From assembly GCF_000426765.1 (NCBI RefSeq), contig NZ_KE384566.1:434001-498000 (forward strand): a DNA stretch of 64,000 nucleotides, written 5' to 3'. This DNA is from Vibrio litoralis DSM 17657 (GTDB lineage: Bacteria; Pseudomonadota; Gammaproteobacteria; Enterobacterales; Vibrionaceae). Shown piece by piece: positions 51,604-62,559 of this stretch (positions within the stretch are counted from its first letter, which is position 1; every line of letters starts with the position of its first letter). Under the pieces are notes generated by a model. That model was not told where the DNA came from, made no database searches, and saw only the letters and a list, made by a program, of their open reading frames with translations. The translations under genes and the position numbers were made by a program.

Positions 51604-52671
51604 ATGAAAAAATCGCTTTTAGCTCTTGCAGTATCAGCAGCAGCATTCACAGGCGCAGCAAGTGCGGCTGAAGTTTATAGCAACGACGGTGGGTCAGTAG
51701 ATTTTTACGGGCAACTGCGTACCGAAATGAAATTTGCTGATGCAGATGATTACAACGCAGATCTATCAACGGGTTCTTCTCGTATTGGTGTTGATGCTAA
51801 ATATAATGTAATGGAAGGTTTTGACGTTTTAGGTCTTGTTGAAGTCGGTGTCCCTGCACAAGATGATGAAGATGGAAATGACGTAGAAGTTCGTCGCCAC
51901 TTGATCGGTTTTGCTACAGATTATGGTACTGTGCAGTTTGGTCGTGATTGGACTACATCCGATGATTTAGGTGGTACAGACTATTCTTACTTCTTTGGTG
52001 GAACGGCTAATCTTTATGACCAATTAAATGGTGCATTATCTGAATCACAAATTAAATACTCTCTAGATCTTGATAACTGGTGGGTTAAAGCAACTTATGG
52101 TTTAAATGATAGTTCTAATCATCAAGATTTATTTGAAGCATTTGTTGGTGCAACTTATGGCGACTTGTCATTCCACGTAGGTGGTGGTTATAACCGTGTT
52201 CATGAGTTTATGACTACTGTAACAGATGTTAACGATAATAGTTTTGATGTTGGCGGTGACCTTAGCAACACTTATTATGAAGCAACACTTGTATATAACT
52301 TGCTTGATAATTTACAAGTGAGTGGTACTTATTATGGTTCTCAACTAGAAAATACTGACAATGACTCGAAAATTGATCAGAATGCTCTTTCGTTAGGAAC
52401 ATATTGGACATTTGTTGAGAAAACTTCATTATATGCTGGGTATGAATACGTTCATCAAAAAGATGACGATTCAGATGCTAGTGATCACGGTAACAACGCT
52501 TACCTTGGCCTTGAATATAAATTCTCTAGCTGGGCACGTGTATTTACAGAAGTAGGCTATTCTGATGGTACGACTCTAGGCTTCACGAATAACCAAACTG
52601 ATGTAGTGGTTGGTCCTACTGAGGTTGATAGTGAAACCAACTTTGGTATCGGTGCTCGTTTCTACTGGTAA
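51604..52671 (+). CDS. General outer-membrane porin, OmpU/OmpT type
   Basis: The 355-residue protein has a signal peptide (MKKSLLALAVSAAAFTGAAS, cut after ASA), starts the mature chain with AEVYSNDGGSVDFYGQLR, shows alternating strands with acidic loops, and ends in NFGIGARFYW with the C-terminal aromatic needed for barrel insertion. It belongs to the gram-negative porin family. The neighbourhood (dinG on one side, UPF0319 gene on the other) matches that of V. cholerae ompT. I cannot separate OmpT from OmpU by sequence alone. Confidence 0.88.
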   Translation: MKKSLLALAVSAAAFTGAASAAEVYSNDGGSVDFYGQLRTEMKFADADDYNADLSTGSSRIGVDAKYNVMEGFDVLGLVEVGVPAQDDEDGNDVEVRRHLIGFATDYGTVQFGRDWTTSDDLGGTDYSYFFGGTANLYDQLNGALSESQIKYSLDLDNWWVKATYGLNDSSNHQDLFEAFVGATYGDLSFHVGGGYNRVHEFMTTVTDVNDNSFDVGGDLSNTYYEATLVYNLLDNLQVSGTYYGSQLENTDNDSKIDQNALSLGTYWTFVEKTSLYAGYEYVHQKDDDSDASDHGNNAYLGLEYKFSSWARVFTEVGYSDGTTLGFTNNQTDVVVGPTEVDSETNFGIGARFYW

Positions 52672-52697
52672 TCAAAGTTTAAAGTTATGTTAATATC

Positions 52698-52730
52698 AAA
52701 GCTCGGTTTCTACCGGGCTTTTTTATTTTT
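52698..52730 (+). terminator. Terminator after the porin gene
   Basis: AAAGCTCGG and CCGGGCTTT form the stem with one GT pair and six T residues after it. Confidence 0.85.
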
Positions 52731-52745
52731 AAATAAGGGATGTAT

Positions 52746-53384
52746 ATGAGTAAGAAGTTTATTTCCGCAGTAGGCTGTATTGCATTATTAGCCAGTCAAT
52801 TGGTTCATGCTGAAGTTAAAATTCCAATCCCAGATAGCATTAACTTATTGGTTGTGAACTCCCTCAAACCTGAGATTGAAAAGGGCGGTTTGTTTGGTTC
52901 TGATACTTTAGTTTTACCTGATGGTGAAAACCAGATCGTATTCAAGTTTCAACCCGGTGTGATGGAAAATGATACATTACGTCGAGTTTATAGTGATGTT
53001 ATTGTTGCGAAGTTTTCTGCTCAAGATGATGAATTAAAATTTGTGTTGCCAGAGTATCGAGATTTAAATCAGGCTCGAAATGAAATTAATGATTTTGAAT
53101 GGTCTTTAGTCGATAGTCAGGATAAAGCGGCTGATATAAAAAAAGACCCACTATCAACGACAGGAGTACAGCTCGGACGCAACTTTATTGAAGATGTGAT
53201 GGATTACAACATGCGCGGTGGTGTTGCTGCGATTACGACAGGCGCTGTTGCAGCCAAGAGTCTACCTGTGAATACGCAAGTTAAACCCGATGGTGAAAAT
53301 GTCGCTCAGTTGAAAGCTTGGTATTTGAAAGCTAATGCGCAAGAAAGAAAAGATTTTCAAGTTTGGTTAATCGACCAAAAATAA
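52746..53384 (+). CDS. UPF0319 / DUF2057 periplasmic protein
   Basis: The 212-residue protein starts at ATG 52746 (MSKKFISAVGCIALLASQLV) with AAGGGA five bases upstream. It has a signal peptide cut near VHA-EVK, and the family pattern IPDSINLLVVNSLKP...LPDGENQIVFKF. E. coli YccT is a relative. YccT has been linked to curli control, but the role here is unknown. It follows the porin after its terminator, as VC_1853 does in V. cholerae. Confidence 0.85.
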   Translation: MSKKFISAVGCIALLASQLVHAEVKIPIPDSINLLVVNSLKPEIEKGGLFGSDTLVLPDGENQIVFKFQPGVMENDTLRRVYSDVIVAKFSAQDDELKFVLPEYRDLNQARNEINDFEWSLVDSQDKAADIKKDPLSTTGVQLGRNFIEDVMDYNMRGGVAAITTGAVAAKSLPVNTQVKPDGENVAQLKAWYLKANAQERKDFQVWLIDQK

Positions 53385-53462
53385 TGAGCAAAATAGATAG
53401 TGAAAGAAGCGGCCAGAGTGTCGTTTTTTTCATTTAAAGTTCAATGTAACACTTTATTTTCC

Positions 53463-53478
53463 GGGCAAACGGTTGCTA
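53463..53478. promoter_or_regulatory. PurR-like operator before gsk
   Basis: GGGCAAACGGTTGCTA resembles the PurR operator ACGCAAACGTTTGCGT, with matches at most central positions (GCAAAC-GGTTGC). It lies 74 bases before the start of a purine salvage gene. No experimental support is visible from sequence. Confidence 0.5.
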
Positions 53479-53551
53479 TTCGGTGTCATATTGCTGCAAT
53501 CTAATTTGATGGCTACAATTCAATTCCCTGTTCATAACCTACATAATCTCT

Positions 53552-54856
53552 ATGAAATTCCCCGGCCAACGTAAATCTAAACACTATTTTCCTGTCGATG
53601 CACGTGATCCGCTTGTCAGTCAAGCGCAAGAAAGCAAGCGAATGTCTCGTACTCACATTATCGGTATTGACCAAACGTTGGTTGATATAGAGGCGAAAGT
53701 CAGTGATGAGTTCATTGAAAAATATCAATTGAGTAAAGGGCACTCGTTAGTTATTGATGATGAAAAAGCAGAAGCACTATATAACGAGTTAAAGGAATAT
53801 GACCTGGTTACCGATGAGTTTGCCGGTGGAACAATAGGGAATACATTACATAATTACTCCGTACTAGCCGATGATAAATCTACCTTATTAGGTGTGATGA
53901 GTAATAGTATTAAAATTGGCAGTTATGGATATCGCTACCTTTGTAACACTTCTAGCCGCATGGATTTAAATTATCTACAAGGCGTTGAAGGCCCAATTGG
54001 TCGTTGTTTTGCATTAATTAGTGATAATGGTGAACGTACCTTCGCAATTAATGAAGGGAAAATGAACCAGTTATTACCGACTAGTATTCCAGAACATATT
54101 TTTGAAAATGCTTCAGCCTTAGTGTTAACCGCTTATTTGGTTCGTTGTAAGCCGGGTGATCCTATGCCTGATGCAACAATGAAAGCGATTGAGTACGCGA
54201 AAAAATATGACGTTCCAGTGGTTCTTACGCTAGGAACCAAATATGTGGTTCAAGATGATCCTGAATACTGGCGTGATTTTGTTAAGCAGCATGTTTCTGT
54301 TTTAGCGATGAATGAAGAAGAAGCAGAAGCTTTGACAGGAGAACATGATCCTTTATTAGCTTCAGATAAAGCGTTGGATTGGGTAGATCTAGTATTATGT
54401 ACCGCCGGCCCGGTAGGTTTATATATGGCTGGCTATACCGAAGAAGAAGCAAAGCGCCCAACAAGTTTGCCTTTATTACCTGGTTCGATTGCTGAATTTA
54501 ATCAGTATGAATTTAGCCGTCCAACAGTTCGTTCTCAATGTAAAGATCCGATTAAAGTGTACTCTCATATTGCCCCTTATATGGGTGGGCCAGAGAAAAT
54601 TAAGAATACTAATGGGGCAGGTGATGCAGCATTATCTGCAATATTGCATGATATGGCGGCCAATAAATACCATAAAGAAAATATCCCTAACTCAAGTAAG
54701 CATGAATATCCATTTTTGACCTATTCATCTTTCTCTCAAGTATGTAAATATGCTAACCGTGTGAGCTATGAAGTATTAGCGCAGCATTCTCCGCGTTTAT
54801 CTCGTGGCTTACCTGAGAAAGAAGACAGCTTGGAAGAAGCATACTGGGAAAGATAA
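53552..54856 (+). CDS. gsk: Inosine-guanosine kinase
   Basis: Gsk phosphorylates guanosine and inosine to their monophosphates for purine salvage. The 434-residue PfkB-family protein has GGTIGNTLHN in the substrate-binding part and the catalytic motif NTNGAGDAALSA near the C-terminus. It begins MKFPGQRKSKHYFPVDARDP, typical of Gsk. A terminator follows. Confidence 0.95.
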   Translation: MKFPGQRKSKHYFPVDARDPLVSQAQESKRMSRTHIIGIDQTLVDIEAKVSDEFIEKYQLSKGHSLVIDDEKAEALYNELKEYDLVTDEFAGGTIGNTLHNYSVLADDKSTLLGVMSNSIKIGSYGYRYLCNTSSRMDLNYLQGVEGPIGRCFALISDNGERTFAINEGKMNQLLPTSIPEHIFENASALVLTAYLVRCKPGDPMPDATMKAIEYAKKYDVPVVLTLGTKYVVQDDPEYWRDFVKQHVSVLAMNEEEAEALTGEHDPLLASDKALDWVDLVLCTAGPVGLYMAGYTEEEAKRPTSLPLLPGSIAEFNQYEFSRPTVRSQCKDPIKVYSHIAPYMGGPEKIKNTNGAGDAALSAILHDMAANKYHKENIPNSSKHEYPFLTYSSFSQVCKYANRVSYEVLAQHSPRLSRGLPEKEDSLEEAYWER

Positions 54857-54970
54857 GCTTATTTAGTTAAGTGGTTTTATTCGCTCAAAGGAACGGATAA
54901 AAATAAATAGGTGGGTTTAATTATTCTTACTTATTGGATCCGCTATTTACAGTAACTTGTTGTTAGAAAT

Positions 54971-55003
54971 AAAAAAAGGGAGCTAATTACTCCCTTTTTT
55001 TAT
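54971..55003. terminator. Bidirectional terminator between gsk and hns
   Basis: AAAAAAAGGGAG and CTCCCTTTTTT pair around a seven-base loop, with both tails suitable for termination in either direction. Confidence 0.9.
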
Positions 55004-55028
55004 TAATAATCCAATAAGGATGTGGTTA

Positions 55029-55445
55029 TTATTTGATTAGGAAATCATCAATTGATTTGCCTGCATCAAGAGCTTCTTGAATGGCAGAAGGCGTACGGCC
55101 TTGGCCAGTCCAAGTCTTACGCTCACCATTTAAAGTGTATTCATATTTTGCAGGGCGAGGTTGACGCTTCTTACGAGATTTAGATTTTGATTCACCACCG
55201 CTCATTGCAGAGATAAGGTCTTCTAAATCAATTCCGTCTTTAGCGATCATTTTAGCGTATTCTGCTAATTTAGCTTCGCGCTCCGCTTGTTCAGCTAATT
55301 CTTTTTCTTCTACTTCTTTTCTTTCTGCTACAACAGTAGTCAGTTTTTCTAGTAACTCTTCTACTTCCGCTAGGGTAAATTCGTCACGAGTAAAAGCGCG
55401 AAGGCTACGAATATTTAATAGTGCTGATTTTTTGATTTCTGACAT
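55029..55445 (-). CDS. hns: Nucleoid-associated protein H-NS
   Basis: H-NS binds and silences AT-rich DNA. The 138-residue protein has an N-terminal coiled-coil (about 25-75), a basic linker (KSKSRKKRQPRP), and the DNA-binding domain with TWTGQGRTPSAIQEAL (111-126), the hook that enters the minor groove. It matches the Vibrio H-NS (VicH) length. Single gene, long upstream region. Confidence 0.95.
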   Translation of the reverse strand: MSEIKKSALLNIRSLRAFTRDEFTLAEVEELLEKLTTVVAERKEVEEKELAEQAEREAKLAEYAKMIAKDGIDLEDLISAMSGGESKSKSRKKRQPRPAKYEYTLNGERKTWTGQGRTPSAIQEALDAGKSIDDFLIK

Positions 55446-55800
55446 ATGTGGATCCTATACAGTAGAATTGCTGAATTAAGTTTTATCTAAAATAAATATC
55501 TTTGTTAGATAAAGTTAAACTAATTTTATATAGCTTATCTTTTTTAGTCAAAAAATATATTTGTTTAAATAAAGAAATTTTAGGCTGATTTAATATTTAT
55601 ACTGTTACAAATAATGTTGTTATTTAGGTGTTGATCCAAACTTATTACCTAAGGTTTATAATTAAGTGTGCTGGTTGTTTTTTGGGCTAAATGGAAATGT
55701 TCGACTTTTGTCTTGCCATTTGCTTTTTGATCATTACAATGAGCCGAATCTTGCTAGAACCCTTTGTAAATGTCCTGATAAATGGCTGTTTGTAAGGCGA
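55446..55800. other. AT-rich region upstream of hns
   Basis: This stretch should hold the hns promoter and the start of the riboswitch transcript. It is strongly AT-rich. No gene or hairpin of note was found. Confidence 0.4.
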
Positions 55801-55812
55801 ATGTTTTAGTCT

Positions 55813-55995
55813 GATGTAGAGGCGCAATATTTATTAGTACTACGTTTTAGGGTGATGCCTGTGAGAGCGTACGAAAGGAAATGTTGCCGAAGTAAGAGCT
55901 AATCAGTGCGTTTTGATTAGTTAGGCATATCAGAGCCACTTGCTGGGGTTGCATTTAATAGGTGTAACACTGCCATAGTTTGCAGAGTGCTAGTC
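55813..55995 (+). ncRNA. Lysine riboswitch aptamer
   Basis: The conserved core segments occur in order: GTAGAGGCGCAATATTTATT at 55816, GTGAGAGC at 55861, GAAAGGAAATGTTGCCGAAG at 55873, GCTGGGGTTGCATTTAATAG at 55942, and ACACTGCC...GCAGAG at 55967-55986. These match the lysine (L-box) riboswitch. The closing helix pairs GATGTAG (55813-55819) with CTAGTC (55990-55995) with one bulge. It lies upstream of an NhaC-type transporter, as described for lysine transporter candidates in Vibrio and Shewanella. Confidence 0.92.
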
Positions 55996-56161
55996 TTAAA
56001 GATTACATGCTGTGTTTTTTTACTATGGAGCGCTACTGTAGACACATGAAAGTGATTTGGCTTTCAACGTTTATCAACAAGATGATTTATTGTTTACGAC
56101 TATACTCTTCAACAATATCCCTTCTGCAGTAGATCTCTAACCAATTTTGGTTTTTTTGATC
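55996..56161 (+). promoter_or_regulatory. Riboswitch expression platform
   Basis: GCGCTAC at 56030-56036 can pair with GTAG and GCGC of the aptamer core (55816-55825), with a two-base bulge. AACCAA...TTGG at 56139-56150 forms a small hairpin followed by seven T residues just before the ATG, in place of a normal ribosome site. These could be antiaptamer and terminator or translation-blocking elements. The exact mechanism is inferred. Confidence 0.5.
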
Positions 56162-57745
56162 ATGAATTTAATCGATTTTACTTCTTCCGCGGCATCGTTG
56201 CTGCCTCCAGCAATCGCTTTGACGATGGCCATTCTGACCCGACGTGTTCTTTTATCACTTGGTTTTGGTATTTTACTGGGTGCATTTTTGTTGGCTGATT
56301 TTTCATTATTAGGCGCATTAAGCTATACCAGCTCGACTGTAGTGGGTGTGTTTGTTAGTGATGGCGGATTGAACTGGGACAGCCTTTTTATCCTACTTTT
56401 CCTCGTTCTTCTTGGCATGATGACAGCTTTGTTAACGCTATCAGGTGGTACCTATGCTTTTGCTGAGTGGGCCCAAAAGCGTATTAAAAGCAAAAGAGGG
56501 GCACAACTTCTTGCGGCTTGGCTAGGGGTATTTATCTTTATTGATGATTACTTTAATAGCTTAGCGGTAGGTGCTATTTCTCGCCCTGTGACCGATCGCT
56601 TTCAAGTTTCTCGTTCTAAATTAGCTTATATTCTAGACTCAACTGCTGCACCTATGTGTGTCCTTATGCCTGCTTCTAGCTGGGGGGCTTATATCATGAC
56701 AGTAGTAAGCGGCATTTTAATTTCACATGGCATTACAGAGTATTCTGCTCTAGGCGCATATATGCGTTTAGTTCCGATGAACTACTATGCGATTTTTGCT
56801 TTATTAATGGTATTTGCCATGATCTGGTTTGATCTTAATGTTGGTCCTATGCGTAAGCATGAGATTGCAGCGGGTCAAGGTAAAACTGATGATCGCGATG
56901 AAAATGCACCAGATTTAACGGAAGAATCTGAAATTAAAGAAAGCAAAGAGGGCACGGTTTCTAACTTGATTCTTCCTATCGTTGCTTTAATTATTGCGAC
57001 CGTGTATTTCATGATCAGCTCTGGTGCGGATGTATTAAGTTCTGATGGTCAGGCATTTAGCTTATTAAAAGCGTTTGAAAATACCAATGTTGGCCAGTCT
57101 TTATTCTATGGTGCATTAGTTGGTTTAATCTGTGCGGTTGGAACCGTATTAAAGCAAAAAATGCCAGCAAGAGACGTGTTAATGACGTTATGGATTGGTG
57201 CAAAATCAATGTTCGGTGCGATTTTGATCTTAGCCTTTGCATGGACAATTGGCGCAGTCATTAAAGATATGGGCACAGGTGCTTACTTATCGACTCTAGT
57301 AGAAGGAAATATTGGTGTACATTGGCTACCAGTATTGTTGTTCTTGCTTTCAGGTCTAATGGCATTTTCAACCGGAACGTCATGGGGCACATTCGGGATT
57401 ATGTTACCAATTGCAGGTGATTTAGCCGGTGCAACGGATTTAGCGCTTATGCTACCTATGTTGAGTGCAGTACTTGCTGGCTCTGTATTTGGTGACCACT
57501 GTTCTCCAATTTCAGATACCACGATTTTGTCCTCGACAGGGGCGCGTTGTAACCATATCGACCACGTATCTACTCAGTTACCTTATGCATTGGCAACAGC
57601 GATAGTTTCATCTGTTGGCTTCATTGTTTTAGGGGTGACCGATTCTTCGCTGGTGGGCTTGAGTGCTGCAAGTGTGACGTTTGTAGCTTGCTGTATCGTG
57701 ATGTCTGTTATTTCAAAATCAAAAATGAAAAAAGCCGCAGCTTAA
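56162..57745 (+). CDS. NhaC-family transporter, probable lysine transporter (LysW-like)
   Basis: The 527-residue inner-membrane protein has about twelve hydrophobic segments and motifs FIDDYFNSLAVG and GSVFGDHCSPISDTTILSS, characteristic of NhaC-type antiporters. Because a lysine riboswitch precedes it, uptake of lysine or a related compound is more likely than plain Na+/H+ exchange. This group was proposed as LysW from comparative genomics. A cytoplasmic acidic loop (about 235-265) joins the two halves. The ATG at 56162 was chosen although no strong ribosome site is visible. Confidence 0.85.
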   Translation: MNLIDFTSSAASLLPPAIALTMAILTRRVLLSLGFGILLGAFLLADFSLLGALSYTSSTVVGVFVSDGGLNWDSLFILLFLVLLGMMTALLTLSGGTYAFAEWAQKRIKSKRGAQLLAAWLGVFIFIDDYFNSLAVGAISRPVTDRFQVSRSKLAYILDSTAAPMCVLMPASSWGAYIMTVVSGILISHGITEYSALGAYMRLVPMNYYAIFALLMVFAMIWFDLNVGPMRKHEIAAGQGKTDDRDENAPDLTEESEIKESKEGTVSNLILPIVALIIATVYFMISSGADVLSSDGQAFSLLKAFENTNVGQSLFYGALVGLICAVGTVLKQKMPARDVLMTLWIGAKSMFGAILILAFAWTIGAVIKDMGTGAYLSTLVEGNIGVHWLPVLLFLLSGLMAFSTGTSWGTFGIMLPIAGDLAGATDLALMLPMLSAVLAGSVFGDHCSPISDTTILSSTGARCNHIDHVSTQLPYALATAIVSSVGFIVLGVTDSSLVGLSAASVTFVACCIVMSVISKSKMKKAAA

Positions 57746-57768
57746 TTTCTTATTTTGATTGTGATACC

Positions 57769-57803
57769 AAAGGCTGAGTTAGTGAATAACTTAGCCTTTT
57801 TTC
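57769..57803 (+). terminator. Terminator after the NhaC-type gene
   Basis: AAAGGCTGAGTTA and TAACTTAGCCTTTTTT pair with one mismatch across a five-base loop. Confidence 0.88.
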
Positions 57804-57903
57804 TATAAAACTTTTTAGGTGAAAATAATTCAAATAAAGGCTTGAAAAAACATTAGAGCTTGGGTAGTGTGAAGTGATTGAAACTGATTGAGCAAACAAA
57901 TAT

Positions 57904-57963
57904 ATGCGCACATTGAATACTAACATTCATCATCACCATCATCCTGTTATATCTTGCGGGTGA
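57904..57963 (+). CDS. hisL: his operon leader peptide
   Basis: The 19-residue peptide MRTLNTNIHHHHHPVISCG contains five consecutive histidine codons. Stalling of ribosomes there under histidine shortage should favour the antiterminator. It is followed by hairpins at 57973-57994 and 58016-58051. The start has only a weak ribosome site. Confidence 0.93.
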   Translation: MRTLNTNIHHHHHPVISCG

Positions 57964-57972
57964 GAGTGTGCA

Positions 57973-58051
57973 TCCGGAAGATATCTCTTCCGGACGTGAA
58001 TCAGTAAAAAGATTCAAACCCTCGGAAGAGTTTTCTCTCCGAGGGTTTTTT
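57973..58051 (+). terminator. his attenuator with alternative hairpins
   Basis: Hairpin one: TCCGGAAGA with TCTTCCGGA (57973-57994). Terminator: AAACCCTCGGAAGAG with CTCTCCGAGGGTTT, then T-run (58016-58051). Antiterminator: CTCTTCCG (57985-57992) pairs exactly with CGGAAGAG (58023-58030), which prevents the terminator stem. This is the classical three-state attenuator. Confidence 0.9.
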
Positions 58052-58140
58052 CATTTAGGGACACTTTAAAAATCAATCATTGTTGGATGTGCTAAATAAA
58101 CCAACTATGACTATTAAATTCAAAATACAGGGATAGAAAT

Positions 58141-59037
58141 ATGACAAATTCACGATTAAGAATTGCGATTCAAAAGAAAGGCCGCTTGAGCAAAGAATGC
58201 CAAGATCTACTTAAAAAGTGTGGCGTTAAATTTAATATTGCTGGTGAAAGGCTGGTAGTACACAGTGAAAATATGCCAATCGATTTATTGCTCGTTCGTG
58301 ATGATGACATTCCTGGCTTGATTATGGATGGGGTGGTTGACCTTGGTTTTATTGGTGAGAATGAACTAGAAGAAGTTCGCCTAGATCGTAAAGCAGAAGG
58401 TTCACCATGTGAATTCAAAGCCTTGCGTCGCCTAGACTTCGGTGGTTGTCGTTTATCTATCGCTATTAATAAAGATGAAACTTACAACGGCCCACAAGAT
58501 CTAGCGGGTAAACGTATCGCGACAACTTACCCACATCTATTAAAAAGCTACATGGATGAGCAAGGCATTAACTTTAGCACTTGTATGTTAACCGGTTCAG
58601 TTGAGGTTGCGCCTCGTGCCGGGCTTGCCGATGCCATTGCGGATTTAGTCTCAACCGGTGCTACTTTAGAAGCCAATGGATTAAAAGAAGCTGAAGTAAT
58701 TTTCCGCTCTAAAGCGACATTAATTCAACGCACTGGTGAATTTTCTGCTGAGCAAGATGGTTTGATTGAAAAACTGCTCACTCGTATGCAAGGTGTTATT
58801 CAAGCGAAAGAATCAAAATACATCATGCTGCACGCCCCATCTGATAAGTTAGAACAAATCAAGCAACTATTACCGGGCGCGGAAGATCCTACCGTTCTAC
58901 CTCTATCTCAAGAAAAAAATCGTGTTGCTGTACACCTAGTTAGTACCGAAAATCTTTTCTGGGAAACCATGGAAGGCTTAAAAGAGCTTGGTGCGAGTTC
59001 GATCTTAGTGCTACCAATTGAAAAAATGATGGAGTAA
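58141..59037 (+). CDS. hisG: ATP phosphoribosyltransferase
   Basis: HisG makes phosphoribosyl-ATP, the first step of histidine synthesis, and is inhibited by histidine. The 298-residue long-form protein has the catalytic region ([24 protein letters not shown]), the PRPP motif [20 protein letters not shown], and the C-terminal regulatory ACT-like domain from about 225. First structural gene of the operon. Confidence 0.97.
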   Translation: MTNSRLRIAIQKKGRLSKECQDLLKKCGVKFNIAGERLVVHSENMPIDLLLVRDDDIPGLIMDGVVDLGFIGENELEEVRLDRKAEGSPCEFKALRRLDFGGCRLSIAINKDETYNGPQDLAGKRIATTYPHLLKSYMDEQGINFSTCMLTGSVEVAPRAGLADAIADLVSTGATLEANGLKEAEVIFRSKATLIQRTGEFSAEQDGLIEKLLTRMQGVIQAKESKYIMLHAPSDKLEQIKQLLPGAEDPTVLPLSQEKNRVAVHLVSTENLFWETMEGLKELGASSILVLPIEKMME

Positions 59038-59042
59038 GCAAT

Positions 59043-60350
59043 ATGAAAACCGTCGTTTGGCAATCATTAAGCGAAGAGCAACAAAGTGCAGTACTTGAGC
59101 GCCCAGCAATTAGCGATGGTGCTAACATCACCTCAATCGTCACTGATGTATTAAATCAAGTGAAACAAGATGGTGATGCTGCAATCAAAGAATTAACCGC
59201 CAAGTTTGATAAAGCGACACCCGATTCGATTTGTGTGTCAGAGCAAGAAATCGATCAAGCCGCAGCACGTTTATCTGAAGAAATGAAGCAAGCGCTAGAA
59301 CAGGCGCACAAGAATATTTCGGTTTTCCACAAAGCGCAAAAAGCCCAACCGTTAAGTGTCGAAACGCAACCAGGCGTAGTGTGTGAACTAGTGACTCGCG
59401 CAATCAACAAAGTGGGTTTATATATTCCAGGTGGTAGCGCGCCACTCCCTTCTACGGTATTAATGCTTGGCGTTCCGGCACAAATTGCGGGCTGTCGTAA
59501 AGTGGTGTTGTGTTCACCACCGCCGATTGCTGATGAAATTTTGTATGTGGCGAAGCTGTGTAATATCGATGAAGTTTATAATGTCGGTGGCGCACAAGCT
59601 GTTGCAGCAATGGCTTACGGAACAGAGACAGTATCTAAAGTCGATAAAATCTTTGGGCCGGGTAACGCTTTTGTGACTGAAGCAAAACGTCAAGTAAGTA
59701 ATGACTTCCGTGGTGCGGCGATTGATATGCCAGCAGGTCCTTCCGAAGTGTTAGTGATTGCCGATGAAACAGCGGATGCGGATTTTGTGGCGGCAGATTT
59801 ATTGTCTCAAGCTGAACACGGACCAGATTCGCAAGTGGTGTTATTAACGCCATCACCTATGATTGCGGATCAAGTCGCTGAAGCGGTGCAAAAACAGCTT
59901 AAGTCTTTATCTCGCAGTGATATTGCAGAAAAAGCTTTAGGTTCAAGTTTGATTGTGATTACGGAATCTTTGACCCAATGTGTGTCGATTTCAAACTTCT
60001 ATGGGCCAGAGCACTTAATTGTTCAAACCAAGAATCCACGTGAATTACTGCCTTTATTAGATAACGCAGGCTCAATCTTCCTTGGCCAATGGTCGCCTGA
60101 ATCGGTAGGGGATTATGCTTCGGGGACTAACCATGTATTGCCTACTTATGGTTATACCAAAACCTACTCAAGCTTAGGTTTAGCTGATTTCTCAAAGCGT
60201 ATGACGGTGCAAGAGTTATCTAAAGATGGTTTGAAAGGCTTAGCACAAACTGTGGTCACTATGGCAGAAGCGGAAGGTCTTGATGCTCACAAACGTGCAG
60301 TCACCATTCGTATCGACCGTATTTGTAACGAACAATTGAATCAGCAATAG
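59043..60350 (+). CDS. hisD: Histidinol dehydrogenase
   Basis: HisD oxidises histidinol to histidine in two steps with NAD. The 435-residue protein has the signature [12 protein letters not shown], the zinc ligand region [10 protein letters not shown], and YGPEHLIVQ with the catalytic Glu-His. It begins five bases after hisG. Confidence 0.97.
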   Translation: MKTVVWQSLSEEQQSAVLERPAISDGANITSIVTDVLNQVKQDGDAAIKELTAKFDKATPDSICVSEQEIDQAAARLSEEMKQALEQAHKNISVFHKAQKAQPLSVETQPGVVCELVTRAINKVGLYIPGGSAPLPSTVLMLGVPAQIAGCRKVVLCSPPPIADEILYVAKLCNIDEVYNVGGAQAVAAMAYGTETVSKVDKIFGPGNAFVTEAKRQVSNDFRGAAIDMPAGPSEVLVIADETADADFVAADLLSQAEHGPDSQVVLLTPSPMIADQVAEAVQKQLKSLSRSDIAEKALGSSLIVITESLTQCVSISNFYGPEHLIVQTKNPRELLPLLDNAGSIFLGQWSPESVGDYASGTNHVLPTYGYTKTYSSLGLADFSKRMTVQELSKDGLKGLAQTVVTMAEAEGLDAHKRAVTIRIDRICNEQLNQQ

Positions 60351-61412
<1,062 letters not shown>

Positions 61413-61486
61413 CTTATTAAAGAACAGTATATGAATAATTTGAGCCATCAAACCTATTGGTGGCTGCTCTAAGAAAGGAAATCAAT

Positions 61487-62559
61487 GTGAGCCAAGCTAA
61501 TAAAATTCTCTTTATCGACCGTGATGGCACCTTAATTGTTGAGCCACCGGAAGATTTTCAAGTCGACCGTTTAGACAAGCTAAAATTTGAGCCTAATGTC
61601 ATTCCGGTATTATTAAAACTTCAAGATGCTGGCTATCGTTTAGTGATGGTCACCAACCAAGATGGTCTAGGTACCGATAGCTACCCGCAAGCGGATTTCG
61701 ATGCACCACACAATATGATGATGGATATTTTTACATCGCAAGGTGTGAAATTTGATGATGTGTTGATTTGTCCGCACTTTGATCATGAAAATTGCGCTTG
61801 CCGTAAGCCGAAATTAGGCTTAGTTAAAGACTACTTACAGCAAGGCAAAGTGGATTTCAAAACTTCGGCAGTGATCGGCGATCGTGAAACCGATTTGCAG
61901 CTTGCAGAGAATATGGCGATCCGTGGAATTCAGTACAATCCTAAAACCATGAATTGGTTAGATATCTTAAAAGACTTAACCGTTAATGCTCGTACATCTA
62001 CGGTTGTTCGTACTACCAAAGAAACGGACATTCGTATTGCTGTTAATTTAGATGAGCAGGGCGGCAATCAAATCTCAACCGGTATGGGATTCTTTGATCA
62101 CATGTTAGATCAAATCGCCACACACGGCGGTTTCCAAATGAAAGTGGACGTTAAAGGTGATTTACACATTGATGATCATCACACCATTGAAGATACCGCT
62201 TTAGCCCTTGGCCAGGCATTAAAAGAAGCGCTTGGTGATAAACGTGGTATTGGTCGCTTTGGCTTTAGCTTGCCAATGGATGAATGTTTAGCGCAATGTG
62301 GTTTGGATTTATCGGGTCGTCCGTATTTGAAATTTGATGCTAAATTCAGCCGTGATCAAGTGGGTGATTTATCTACGGAAATGGTGGTGCACTTCTTCCG
62401 CTCATTGACAGATACGCTGGCTTGTACGCTGCACTTATCTTCAACTGGCGACAACGATCACCACATTATCGAAAGCTTGTTTAAAGCCTTTGGTCGTACG
62501 CTACGTCAAGCGATTAAAGTGGAAGGTAACGAACTGCCAAGTAGTAAAGGAGTGCTGTA

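Noticed and set aside
57928..57942. Run of CAT/CAC triplets resembling a microsatellite
   Set aside because: They are the five in-frame histidine codons of the his leader peptide.
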